A DNA stretch of 64,000 nucleotides from positions 992,001-1,056,000 of the forward strand of contig NZ_OZ018776.1 in NCBI RefSeq assembly GCF_963970025.1. Reading direction: 5' to 3'. Below, one piece after another: positions 54,173-63,123 of the stretch. Both the position numbers and the translations under genes were made by a program. The notes beneath the pieces were generated by a model. It did not search any database. It saw only the letters and a program-made list of their open reading frames with translations, and was not told where the DNA came from. How positions within the stretch are numbered: the stretch's first letter is position 1; the number at the start of each line of letters is the position of its first letter. This DNA is from Rickettsia helvetica. GTDB lineage: Bacteria > Pseudomonadota > Alphaproteobacteria > Rickettsiales > Rickettsiaceae.

Positions 54173-54266
54173 GCTAGGGGGCTGTTGTACTAAAGCTTAA
54201 TTTTTAAGCGTTTTTATAGTATAACGGATAATTATTGTTTTCAATGATTGAGTTTATCCCCTAGCA
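54173..54266. ncRNA. Candidate structured RNA or terminator complex
   Basis: TGCTAGGGG (54173-54181) and CCCCTAGCA (54258-54266) are perfect nine-base inverted arms about 76 bases apart. Inside are GCTTAA-TTT-TTAAGC (54195-54209), a perfect six-base hairpin, and TTATTG-TTTT-CAATGA with one mismatch. The outer arm ends two bases from the rbfA stop codon. GC-rich arms stand out in an AT-rich gap of 320 bases that holds no gene. It could be a multi-arm RNA, an rbfA terminator or a relic of an element; I cannot match it to a known RNA family. Confidence 0.4.
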
Positions 54267-54267
54267 C

Positions 54268-54630
54268 CTATATACTGTTTAGCAACTCTTCCACTTTTAT
54301 AGCATTATCAAATCCGTGATCGTAATGAAATCTTATATCAGGTGAGAATTTCATATTTATTTTATTAGTAATAAAATTTCTGATAGCATTTTTAGAATTA
54401 TTTAATGCATCCATAATTTCATCTATTGTTAGTTTAGTATTAAAAGGCAAGAAATAACAATTAGCTATTTTTAGGTCGGCAGTAACTATAACTTTCGTAA
54501 CAGTGAGAGGACAATCAAAAAGTCTGCTATCCAGCATTTTACCACGCCTTAGAATTTCGATTAATGCTTCATTTATAATGCTTGCTAATTTTTGTTGTCT
54601 ATGAGAATTAGTTTTGGTTAATTTTTTCAT
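54268..54630 (-). CDS. rbfA: Ribosome-binding factor A
   Basis: A 120-residue KH-like protein that matures the 16S rRNA 5' region of the 30S subunit. The core (RQQKLASIINEALIEIL, VIVTADLKIANCYFLPF and KFSPDIRFHYDHGFDNA) matches RbfA. Start is ATG at 54630, adjacent to the end of the preceding membrane-protein gene. Confidence 0.93.
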   Translation of the reverse strand: MKKLTKTNSHRQQKLASIINEALIEILRRGKMLDSRLFDCPLTVTKVIVTADLKIANCYFLPFNTKLTIDEIMDALNNSKNAIRNFITNKINMKFSPDIRFHYDHGFDNAIKVEELLNSI

Positions 54631-54633
54631 GAG

Positions 54634-55059
54634 TTAAAATATATACAATTCTAGAGCATAATAGCATGCTTTTGCCAAACAACCAATACCTAAAAATTTT
54701 AGAAATTTTGTTTTAAAAAAACCGGAGAATAAGGAAATAAAACTTCCCCAAAAAGGAAATGCCATTAAGAAAATTATAAATATCTCATATTTATAATATA
54801 GTTTCGTTAAATTTTTATGTCTTAAAATATTTTGTTCATTTTTAGAAGCATAAAAGATATTTAAAACTATTCTTCCAAAAATATAATTGACTACATTACC
54901 GCTAAGAAAAGCACAAGTAGCTACTAACAGCATTATTAAACTATTATAGCCTCCAAACATTTTCATAGAATGAAATATTAATTCATTCTGAAAACCGATA
55001 ACAAGATTTGAGACAAAACTATCAACAAATAATAAACTATATGCTTCAAATTGATTCAT
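54634..55059 (-). CDS. YqaA/DedA-like membrane protein
   Basis: A 141-residue protein with about four hydrophobic helices. NYIFGRIVLN, FIIFLMAFPFWGSFISLFSGFF and KFLGIGCLAKACYYAL follow the pattern of the YqaA branch of the SNARE-associated/DedA superfamily, which has F-x-x-R or F/P-rich re-entrant loops. The role is unclear; DedA relatives flip lipids. The ATG giving MNQFEAYSLL is chosen; upstream codons are repeat-derived. It precedes rbfA by three bases and may be cotranscribed. Confidence 0.78.
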   Translation of the reverse strand: MNQFEAYSLLFVDSFVSNLVIGFQNELIFHSMKMFGGYNSLIMLLVATCAFLSGNVVNYIFGRIVLNIFYASKNEQNILRHKNLTKLYYKYEIFIIFLMAFPFWGSFISLFSGFFKTKFLKFLGIGCLAKACYYALELYIF

Positions 55060-55113
55060 AAATGTAATATATTGAATTTTAATTAGGGTTGTTGTATTGC
55101 TCGATCTTTTTGT

Positions 55114-55217
55114 TGTCACCCTGTGGTCAAGCCACGGGGTCCAGAAAAACAACTAAAAATACTAATAATATTAGTATTTTTAACTGGATCCCGTGATCAA
55201 GTCACGGGGGAAATGAC
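55114..55217. repeat. Palindromic element (CATACCGTGG family)
   Basis: GTCACCCTGTGGTCAAGCC with GATCAAGTCACGGGG and a central AAATACTAATAATATTAGTATTTT hairpin, in the divergent gap between the YqaA-like and RDD genes. Confidence 0.85.
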
Positions 55218-55307
55218 AGGGATGGAATCGATCCACGCAATAATGCCCGCTCGCAATGATGATTTCGGCAACCCTTACTATCTAACACCAAAATAAAGTA
55301 ACCGGCA

Positions 55308-55829
55308 ATGAAAAAGCAAATTATTTATCCTGATTTTATAGCGCGAATTTTTTCTACGGCACTTGATTTATCATTATTTGCCTTTATAGCAATCCCAATA
55401 TCACAATTTTGTTCTTTTAATTTATTATGGTTGTTCTTTAATGATTATTTCCTTAGCAATAACATTAATCTTCATAATCCCAATGAAATGTTTAACTCTG
55501 TTATGAGTCAGGAATTTTATGAATATCTTAAAGCAGGAAATTTTAATAAATATATTTTGTTTAATATTTCAATTTTTACTACTAATATATTAGTAATAGG
55601 CTCATATTTCATAACGCTTTGGTATTATAAAGGTGCAACGCTTAGTAAAATGTTTTTACGTATGAAAATCGTAGATGCCGTAACATTAAATCATCCGACT
55701 TTAAAGCAGTTAATTAAAAGATTTTTAGGATATATGACTTTTCCTATAGGTATTTTTTTCATACTTTTTTCTTCTAAAAAACAAGCATTACATGATAAAA
55801 TAGCTGGAACAGTCGTTATTAAGTCTTAA
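55308..55829 (+). CDS. RDD-family membrane protein
   Basis: A 173-residue protein with three or four transmembrane helices. The first has the family arginine and aspartate pattern (ARIFSTALDLSLFAFIAI), and the C-terminal KMFLRMKIVDAVT ... QALHDKIAGTVVIK is typical. Function is unknown for most members; some act in ion or osmotic stress. It is followed 14 bases later by recR. Confidence 0.87.
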   Translation: MKKQIIYPDFIARIFSTALDLSLFAFIAIPISQFCSFNLLWLFFNDYFLSNNINLHNPNEMFNSVMSQEFYEYLKAGNFNKYILFNISIFTTNILVIGSYFITLWYYKGATLSKMFLRMKIVDAVTLNHPTLKQLIKRFLGYMTFPIGIFFILFSSKKQALHDKIAGTVVIKS

Positions 55830-55842
55830 ATGTATAACTGAT

Positions 55843-56442
55843 ATGAATGAAACAAATGATATAGATCAACTAATTTATCTTTTTTCCAAATTACCTGGTC
55901 TTGGTAGTAGGTCGGCAAGACGTATAGTGCTTTACCTACTACAAGATAAAGATGTTAGGTTAAAAAACCTGATTAATAACCTTATAGAGATAGATAAGAA
56001 AATAGTAAAATGTGAGATTTGCGGTAATTTAGATACTGCAAATATTTGCCATATTTGTTCTTCTGAATATAGGGACAAGTCGGTTATTGCCGTCGTTGAA
56101 ACCATAGCTGAATTATGGGCAATGGAGCGTAGCGGTAATTTTAAAGGTTTATATCACGTACTCGGTCATAATTTATCGGCAGCTAGTAGGCAAAACCCTA
56201 GTATACTTCAGTTACCTGAACTACTTAAAAGATGTTTTGCAGAAAATATTAAAGAAGTTATTATTGCTACTAATTCTACTTTAGAAGGTCAGACTACTGC
56301 TTATTTTATTACAGAATATTTAAAAGAGCATCCTGCTAGAATTTCTCGCCTTGCTAGCGGTATACCTATCGGAGGTGAACTTGATTATTTAGATGAAGGT
56401 ACTTTATCTGCCGCTATTAACCTACGCCAACCTTTTGAGTAA
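55843..56442 (+). CDS. recR: Recombination protein RecR
   Basis: A 199-residue protein that with RecF/RecO loads RecA at gaps. It has the helix-hairpin-helix (LFSKLPGLGSRSARRIVLYLL), a zinc finger CEICGNLDTANICHIC and a Toprim domain (SVIAVVETIAELWAMERSG). Complete. Confidence 0.96.
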   Translation: MNETNDIDQLIYLFSKLPGLGSRSARRIVLYLLQDKDVRLKNLINNLIEIDKKIVKCEICGNLDTANICHICSSEYRDKSVIAVVETIAELWAMERSGNFKGLYHVLGHNLSAASRQNPSILQLPELLKRCFAENIKEVIIATNSTLEGQTTAYFITEYLKEHPARISRLASGIPIGGELDYLDEGTLSAAINLRQPFE

Positions 56443-56463
56443 AAATTAACAATTTTATTAAAG

Positions 56464-58465
56464 TTATAGCGAATCTTGATGAAATTCTAGATGATATTCG
56501 CCGGCAAATTTTATTACATCATTATGATTCCCTTGATGATCAAAATTTATCAGTAATTCACTGTGTTCGTTTGAATGTAATATATTTGTGAATAAACGCT
56601 GGTCACCCGTCAATTTTAATTTCAACTGCTTTTTTACCGATAAATTTAACGCCGTTATCCCCTTGTTGTCTATATATTATACCTTTCTTTAAGGCATTTA
56701 CAAATTTATCACATTGATTCTTATCTAATTTTTCTTGTAATTTTTCACTAATTCTTCCATAACATTTAAGTCCTTGATATTTGCCTAAAGGTGTAGTGTT
56801 ATTACTTATAATTTCCCCTTCTTTATTAACTTTCCAACTGCTGTAACTAGGAATAACTTGCCCGATAGTATGAAGTAAATGTGCATTTTTTATTGATTGA
56901 TAATATTCATAAATTTTTTATAGGATTTTGATTTTCATACTGCTCTAGCTCTTCTTTAAGTGATAATAAACCAATATATTCCTATATCTTTTCTTGATCA
57001 TTAGCGAGCCTTACAGCTGCGAGTCCATTCTCAATGGCTTCCTGATTTTTATTATCATATTGTAAAATTTCCTCAACTTTGTTTAAAGCGAAGTCGTATT
57101 TCTTAATTGCGATTAAACAAGTGATAATCTTATTAATTTTTTCTATAGCTTGTGCTTGTGAAAAAGTAAGGTTGCTAACAAGAGCTTCTATATGAATTTG
57201 GTTAATATATTCTTCAGGATTTAATAAAAATTCTATTTCTTGGAAGATATTACTGAGATATGGAGTTATTTTATTTTTAGGTGTTTTTTGTATAAATTGT
57301 TTAGCTAATTCATATTATTTGGTATATAAGGCTGTTGTAGATAATAATGTAGAACCACTAATAGAGTTGCTAATTTTGATTAACTCATCCTTTAGGTTTT
57401 TTTCATTCAAAATTTTCTCAGAAGTAGAATATTTATTGTATTTGGCAATATATTGAAAACATCGAAACTGTTCTTTACTATCTTTAGATAAATTGTCTTG
57501 GTTAATTAGATTTAATTTAGCTTTAGTAATTTCAGCTAAATTAAAACTCATTTCTGTCAAAATTTTTATATCTTTGGGAGCATTTTTTATTAAATTTTTT
57601 GCTTCTGTTGCCCTTTCGTTAAGTAAATAAATATTAAATAAGCTATAGATTGAATCGCTATCGTTTGGTCGATCCTTTAAAATGCGTAATAATTGCTCTT
57701 CGGCTAATGACAATTTTCCTGTATTATTATAAGCTACCGATAGATTATAACGGCAAAAATAGATGACTTTATTTTCCTGTTTTTGCTCATTGTTTACTAG
57801 ATTCGCTAGTCGCGGTTCAAGTAACGTTATTATTTCATAATATTTTTTGGTAGCAAGCAATATTTCAGAAAAAGAGCTTAGAATAGCAAAATCTTCTATA
57901 TCTGCTAACTGTTTAATAATATCAGGTTGAAATTCAGGTTTTACAAATAATAAAATTTAGATATTTTTGATACCATTCTCCTTGAGTTTTAAGTAAATTT
58001 AAAACTATAGGTGCTGATTTAAGTATATCTTTAGCTACTTCTTTTATTAATGAAATATTCTTTTCTATTATGGCTAAACGAAAAATATTTTCCTTAGCGA
58101 TAAATTTATTGATAATCTTAGCGATAGGGTTAGAAGAATTGGAGCTAGGTTTGTATTCAAAAAATATTTCTGCTTTAGAATTTTTATTAATTAAAGAATT
58201 ATATTCACTAATCTCATAATCTTTAAATAACTCATGATTTTTAAGTTCTTCGTAACTGTAATTTTTTAATACACATTCCAATAGCTAATTTTGAGTTTTT
58301 TATTTCTTCAATAGTTCTTAAATAATTATTTTTTATATCAAAATCTTTAACTATTGCTGAGTACAATTCTATAGCTGTATTTAAGGTAATATTGCGAGTT
58401 TCAAGTGGTAACCATAAAATATGGTTATTTTCAGAAAAGTTAATAGAAGACTTTTTTGATTTCAT
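56464..58465 (-). pseudogene. Large TPR-repeat protein, decayed
   Basis: From MKSKKSSINFSENNHILW (start 58465) to QDSL (stop 56464) the pieces read in order: an N-terminal domain, TPR-like helices (YNLSVAYNNTGKLSLAEEQL, DSDSIYSLFNIYLLNERATE) and a distinct C-terminal domain (SSWKVNKEGEIISNNTTP, YRQQGDNGVKFIGKKAVEIK). Frameshifts or stops lie near 58270, 57950, 57318, 56985, 56910 and 56610. The intact form would be about 650 residues. The parent may be an effector or toxin-like protein, since TPR fused to a small C-terminal domain is common there; this is inference. Confidence 0.65.
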
Positions 58466-58546
58466 ATATAATACCTAGTTATTTTTAACAAGGCATCATA
58501 TATTAATTTAATTCTTAGTCAAAAAATTATTAATATTTTTTAATAA

Positions 58547-59311
58547 TCACCCACCGAATTGCTCTTTAATAATTCTATCTTCCAGCGTATGGTTTTTATT
58601 AAAGAGCAGTTTGATAGGCTTATCCTTAGTAGATTTAACGGTAACCCGTGTGATATTATTAAACTCCTGAAAGTCGGCAGTGGCATTTATCGGTCGTTTG
58701 GTTGTATTAAATATTTCAAATTTAATCGTAGCAGATGAAAGTAGTAAAGCACCATGCCATCTACGCGGTCTAAACGAGCAGATAGGGGTTAGGCATAGCA
58801 TATTTGATTCAAGCGGTAAAATAGGACCACCGGCGGATAAATTATAAGCACTACTTCCGGCAGGTGTTGCAACTAAAGCTCCGTCTGCTACTAATTCGCT
58901 CATTCTCTCTATCCCGTTTACGTCTATTCTAAATTTAGCAGCTTGATTAGTTTTACGAAATATCGATACTTCGTTAATAGCAAGTGCCGTATATATTTGA
59001 CCGCTCGTATCTTCGGCATGCATAAGAAGAGGATTTAAGATAGAAACCGTACTTTCATGTATATTTTGTAATAAATTCTTGGTATCTAAAGGATTCATTA
59101 AAAAGCCGAGGCTTCCTAAATTAACTCCATAAAAAGGGATATTAAGATGCATATAGCGGTGAATATTATGTAGTAATTCTCCATCGCCGCCTATTACAAT
59201 AATTGCTTCTGCTTCCTCTATTTTACAATAATTATAGAGTTTTTTTATTTCCTCTATAGCTAGATGTTTGGAATTTTGGTTATAAATCAATGCTAGTTTA
59301 TTTATATTCAT
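58547..59311 (-). CDS. nadK: NAD kinase
   Basis: A 254-residue enzyme that phosphorylates NAD to NADP. IIVIGGDGELLHNIHRYM is the GGDG loop, YGVNLGSLGFLMN and LVATPAGSSAYNLSAGGP the NE/D and substrate motifs. It is single and divergent from the RNase J gene, sharing an 87-base gap. Confidence 0.95.
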   Translation of the reverse strand: MNINKLALIYNQNSKHLAIEEIKKLYNYCKIEEAEAIIVIGGDGELLHNIHRYMHLNIPFYGVNLGSLGFLMNPLDTKNLLQNIHESTVSILNPLLMHAEDTSGQIYTALAINEVSIFRKTNQAAKFRIDVNGIERMSELVADGALVATPAGSSAYNLSAGGPILPLESNMLCLTPICSFRPRRWHGALLLSSATIKFEIFNTTKRPINATADFQEFNNITRVTVKSTKDKPIKLLFNKNHTLEDRIIKEQFGG

Positions 59312-59398
59312 TCTATGAATTTCTTTGTTTAATATATAGACGCTTAACTAATAATAAGTTATAAGAATAAAGTAATAAAATAAATATTAAGTTAAATT

Positions 59399-61081
59399 AT
59401 GTCATCATTCAACATCAAAAATCATAAAAATGATCTGCTATTTGTACCGCTAGGAGGATCTAATGAAATAGGTATGAATCTTAATCTTTACCACTATAAA
59501 GGTAAATGGTTAATGATTGATTGCGGTAGTGGTTTTGCCGATGATTATTTACCCGGTGTTGATATGATAATTGCCGATAGCAGCTTTATCGAGAAATATA
59601 AAAAAGATATAGTAGGTCTGATTTTAACTCATGCTCACGAGGATCATTTAGGTGGAGTCCAATATTTATGGAATAGCCTTAAATGTCCTATTTATACTAC
59701 TACTTTCACGTCAAATTTTTTAAAGATTCGTTTAAATGAATATGATTTTGCTAAAAATATAAAAATTCATGAAGTAAAACCCGGTAGTAAAATAAATCTA
59801 GATCCTTTTTCCTTAGAGATGGTGCCACTGACTCACTCGGCTCCTGAAATGCAAGCAATTATGATCCGTACGGATGCGGGTAATATTTTACATACGGGAG
59901 ATTGGAAATTTGATAACGATCCGATACTTGGGAAAAAAGCCGATGAGGAGCTTCTAAAATCTTATGGAGATGAAGGGGTGCTTGCCCTTGTTTGTGATTC
60001 AACTAACGTATTTAATAAAGGAAGCTCAGGTTCTGAAGGTGATGTTAGAAAAAGTTTAGTAGATATTATAGCCGGCTGTCCTCAAATAGTGGTAGTTTCA
60101 ACCTTTGCCTCTAATTTAGCACGGCTTGATACAATAATGCATGCTGCAGGGCTTGCGGGTAGAAAAGTAGTCTTAACCGGTAGAAGTTTACACCGTATGA
60201 TGCTTGCTGCTCAAGAAAGCGGCTATTTTAAAGATATTGCTCCTCTCATTAGTGAGCGTGATGTTAGTAGATTTAGAAGAGAAGAATTATTAGTAATTGC
60301 TACCGGTTGTCAAGGCGAGCCTATGGCTGCAACTGCAAAATTGGCTAGTAATGCTCATCCGTCAATAAGGCTTGCTCCTAAGGATACAATGATTTTTTCT
60401 TCAAAAATTATTCCCGGCAATGAAAAGAAAATATTCAGGCTATTTAATATATTTGTTAAAGCTGGTATAGAAGTTATTACCGAGCGAGATCATTTTGTCC
60501 ATGTATCAGGTCATCCATCGATTGATGAGCTGCAAAAAATGTACTCTCTTATTAGACCGAATATCTGTATTCCTGTCCATGGCGAGCCGGTACATATTCA
60601 TGAACATGTTAAGCTTGCTAAGAAACATGGTATAAAACAGGCAATAGAGGTTGAAAACGGTAGCGTAGTATTGCTTGAGCCTAATAATGCGAAAGTAATG
60701 TCAAAGGTTGAAAGCGGTTATTTAGCTGTAGACGGTAATTATTTACTGCCCCTCGAATCTCCGATTTTCAAAGCTAGAAGACGTATGCGTGAATCGGGTA
60801 TCGTGGTAGCATCAGTAGTAATTAATAAAAAAGGGCTGCTTGTTGCAAACCCAATGCTATCTATGCCTGGGCTGCTTGACCCAAAGGAGGATATGGCCTT
60901 AGTTAATCTCATTAAAAACGATATTAAAGAACTTGTTACCATTCAAAATAAACAGGCTAAAAAAGCACTGTCGGATGAACAAGTAATCGAAGCAATAAAA
61001 GGAACAATTAGGAAAACTTTAAAACAGGAAATTAATAAATCCCCTGTGATAATAGTAAATCTTGAAAAAGCTGTAGATTAG
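59399..61081 (+). CDS. rnj: Ribonuclease J
   Basis: A 560-residue metallo-beta-lactamase/beta-CASP ribonuclease that processes and degrades RNA with 5'-exo and endo activity. Metal ligands HAHEDH (His78 to His83), the GDWKFD loop, CDSTN and the HVSGHPS and PVHGEPVH motifs are present, then a C-terminal domain. Alphaproteobacteria use RNase J in rRNA and mRNA maturation. Full length. Confidence 0.95.
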   Translation: MSSFNIKNHKNDLLFVPLGGSNEIGMNLNLYHYKGKWLMIDCGSGFADDYLPGVDMIIADSSFIEKYKKDIVGLILTHAHEDHLGGVQYLWNSLKCPIYTTTFTSNFLKIRLNEYDFAKNIKIHEVKPGSKINLDPFSLEMVPLTHSAPEMQAIMIRTDAGNILHTGDWKFDNDPILGKKADEELLKSYGDEGVLALVCDSTNVFNKGSSGSEGDVRKSLVDIIAGCPQIVVVSTFASNLARLDTIMHAAGLAGRKVVLTGRSLHRMMLAAQESGYFKDIAPLISERDVSRFRREELLVIATGCQGEPMAATAKLASNAHPSIRLAPKDTMIFSSKIIPGNEKKIFRLFNIFVKAGIEVITERDHFVHVSGHPSIDELQKMYSLIRPNICIPVHGEPVHIHEHVKLAKKHGIKQAIEVENGSVVLLEPNNAKVMSKVESGYLAVDGNYLLPLESPIFKARRRMRESGIVVASVVINKKGLLVANPMLSMPGLLDPKEDMALVNLIKNDIKELVTIQNKQAKKALSDEQVIEAIKGTIRKTLKQEINKSPVIIVNLEKAVD

Positions 61082-61126
61082 TGAAATTGTTATTGTGAGG
61101 AGGTATTGCCCGCATGGATACTGAGT

Positions 61127-61227
61127 CGTCATTGCGAGCGACTCAAAGGAGCGTGGCAATCTCATGAAATAATAAGAAACTCCTGAGATTGCTTCGTCAA
61201 TTGCTATGCAATTTCCTTGCAATGACG
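61127..61227. repeat. Palindromic element (GTCATTGCGAG family)
   Basis: CGTCATTGCGAGCGACTCAAAGG with TTCCTTGCAATGACG. A short CATTCCCGCATATGCAGGAATGACA unit follows near 61251-61275, before gpsA. Confidence 0.85.
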
Positions 61228-61334
61228 ATGAAACCAAGCCATGCAACAATGCATTCCCGCATATGCAGGAATGACATAAAACAGACCATGTTGGTACAAC
61301 CTCCTTAGCACAAAATCAAACTCATATAAAACAT

Positions 61335-62333
61335 ATGAATAAATTTAAAAATGTTGCGGTTTACGGGGGAGGGAGTTTCGGTACTAGCCTTGCTTCCTTA
61401 GCAGCACAAAACTGTAATAACGTTACTTTATTTTTACGTGATGAGGAAATAGCAAAAGAAATTTTACATAACAAAACTAACGTAAAATATTTAGGGAATA
61501 TTAAATTACCTGCTCATTTACAGGCTACTACAAACTTAGATATAATTAAGGATTTTGAACTAATTATGATTGCTGTGCCATCTTACGCTTTCGATGATTC
61601 AATAAAATTGTTAAAAACTCACGACATTTCTAAAGATAATATTCTTCTAATTGCAACAAAAGGTTTTGCCCGTAATCCTACTGAACTATTTTCTGATAGA
61701 CTTAAAACCCTATTACCGCATAACTCTATAGTGTTTCTATCAGGTCCAAATCTAGCAAAAGAACTCGCTAAAAATTTACCAGCTTCAGCAAGTATTGCAA
61801 GTTTAGATATAGATATAGCAAATAAAATAGCCAATAATCTAGGTTCAAAAATTTTTACTACGAATGTGACAAGCGATATTGTGACATTACAGGTAGCAGG
61901 AGCATTGAAAAATATCTTTGCTATTAAAAGTGGAATTGATTTAGCAAGAGAGCAGGGCGAAAACGCAAGAGCAACGCTTATAGTATCTGCCTTAAAAGAA
62001 ATTGCTACTTTATCGAAAGCTTTAGGCAGTACAGCGTCATCTCGATCACTTGATACAAGCGAATTTTTTGAGTGTATGCAAGAGGGGGGTAATATATTGT
62101 TAGAAGCGGGAGTAGTAGGCGATTTAATACTTACCTGTTACTCTTTAGGATCACGCAATGCAAAATTTGGTTATGAGTTTGGCATTAGTAGAGATAAAAA
62201 GAAATTTTTACAAGAATATAAAGAGTTGGTGGAGGGAAGAGAAGCATTAAAATTAGTTTTAGATTTGATGAAAAAATATAGTTTACACATGCCTATAATT
62301 TCCGAAGTAGCTACCTATATCATTCCTGCATGA
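61335..62333 (+). CDS. gpsA: Glycerol-3-phosphate dehydrogenase [NAD(P)+]
   Basis: A 332-residue enzyme that makes sn-glycerol 3-phosphate from dihydroxyacetone phosphate for phospholipid synthesis. The Rossmann loop VYGGGSFGTSLASLAAQ, SGPNLAKEL, VAGALKNIFAI (catalytic lysine) and CYSLGSRNAKFG are present. The final residues (YIIPA) and stop derive from a CATTCCTGCA palindromic arm. It complements cdsA in phospholipid synthesis. Confidence 0.96.
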   Translation: MNKFKNVAVYGGGSFGTSLASLAAQNCNNVTLFLRDEEIAKEILHNKTNVKYLGNIKLPAHLQATTNLDIIKDFELIMIAVPSYAFDDSIKLLKTHDISKDNILLIATKGFARNPTELFSDRLKTLLPHNSIVFLSGPNLAKELAKNLPASASIASLDIDIANKIANNLGSKIFTTNVTSDIVTLQVAGALKNIFAIKSGIDLAREQGENARATLIVSALKEIATLSKALGSTASSRSLDTSEFFECMQEGGNILLEAGVVGDLILTCYSLGSRNAKFGYEFGISRDKKKFLQEYKELVEGREALKLVLDLMKKYSLHMPIISEVATYIIPA

Positions 62334-62357
62334 GGCTTGTGCGTGGATACCCAAAAT

Positions 62358-62457
62358 CGTCATTGCGAGCAGCCATAGGCTGCGTGGTAATCTCATGAAA
62401 TAATAACAAACTTCTGAGATTGCTTCGTCAATTACTTCATAATTTCCTTGCAATGAC
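62358..62457. repeat. Palindromic element (GTCATTGCGAG family)
   Basis: CGTCATTGCGAGCAGCC with TTTCCTTGCAATGAC; it lies between convergent gpsA and the 62470 gene. Confidence 0.85.
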
Positions 62458-62469
62458 AATTGATTGTAG

Positions 62470-62955
62470 CTACAACAATCTCTTCATCTGTTCCTGCTCT
62501 AGCTTTTCTTCTTTGTCTAATTTATTTAAAAATTCTTTATAGAAACCGTTCGTTATATATACAAGTTCCATTTCAGGATTTAATTCAGAAGATTCAAGTA
62601 TGATTAAATATTCACCATCCTTGAAAGTAACCACTTTATCATTTTCTTCTTCTAAACTATATTTATCTTTTAAGATGCTATAAAACTCTTCAAATTTATT
62701 TTTATCTATAGTTAAAATAACGGCTTCTATTACATTAAAATCATTACATATCACTAAAGCTTTAGAGATAATTTTTTCTTTTGGTTCTATATAATAATTA
62801 TATCCTTGCCAATAATTAGGGTCTTTATTGATGATTTTGTATTTTTTTGTTAGATCTATATTGGTAGTTTTATTTAATTCAAGACCAAGCGGCATAGGAT
62901 TAGAATAGGTATTTAAACAAAAAAATATAATGAATAAGGATAATAGATTTTGCAT
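62470..62955 (-). CDS. Small exported protein of unknown function
   Basis: A 161-residue protein with a signal peptide (residues 1-18, LLSLFIIFFCLNTYSN). The mature part is a mixed alpha/beta fold with repeated strand-helix-strand features (VIEAVILTIDKNKFEEFYSIL and KVVTFKDGEYLIILE) and an acidic helical tail (KLDKEEKLEQEQMKRLL). There are no catalytic motifs and only one cysteine in the mature protein. It may be periplasmic. I do not recognise the family. Confidence 0.75.
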   Translation of the reverse strand: MQNLLSLFIIFFCLNTYSNPMPLGLELNKTTNIDLTKKYKIINKDPNYWQGYNYYIEPKEKIISKALVICNDFNVIEAVILTIDKNKFEEFYSILKDKYSLEEENDKVVTFKDGEYLIILESSELNPEMELVYITNGFYKEFLNKLDKEEKLEQEQMKRLL

Positions 62956-63123
62956 AAATAATATGAAAATTTTATATTAAATTATACACCTTAAATAACA
63001 TAAGATTTTTTAAATTTCAATTAAAAATTTATTTTTGTCCAATGAAATAAAAATCTTTATAAAATTTAGTGAAAAAAAATAAAACCTCATATATTATAGG
63101 TAATTATATCTTTAGCTCATTAT

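Noticed and set aside
54173..54266. Structure near rbfA as the SRP RNA or tmRNA
   Set aside because: It lacks the conserved GGAAGGAAGCAGCC-like SRP loop and any tRNA-like end or tag-encoding frame of tmRNA.
13295..62457. Repeated short palindromes as a CRISPR array
   Set aside because: The copies are scattered over tens of kilobases, have inverted arms and variable centres, and lack regular direct-repeat spacing. They are Rickettsia palindromic elements.
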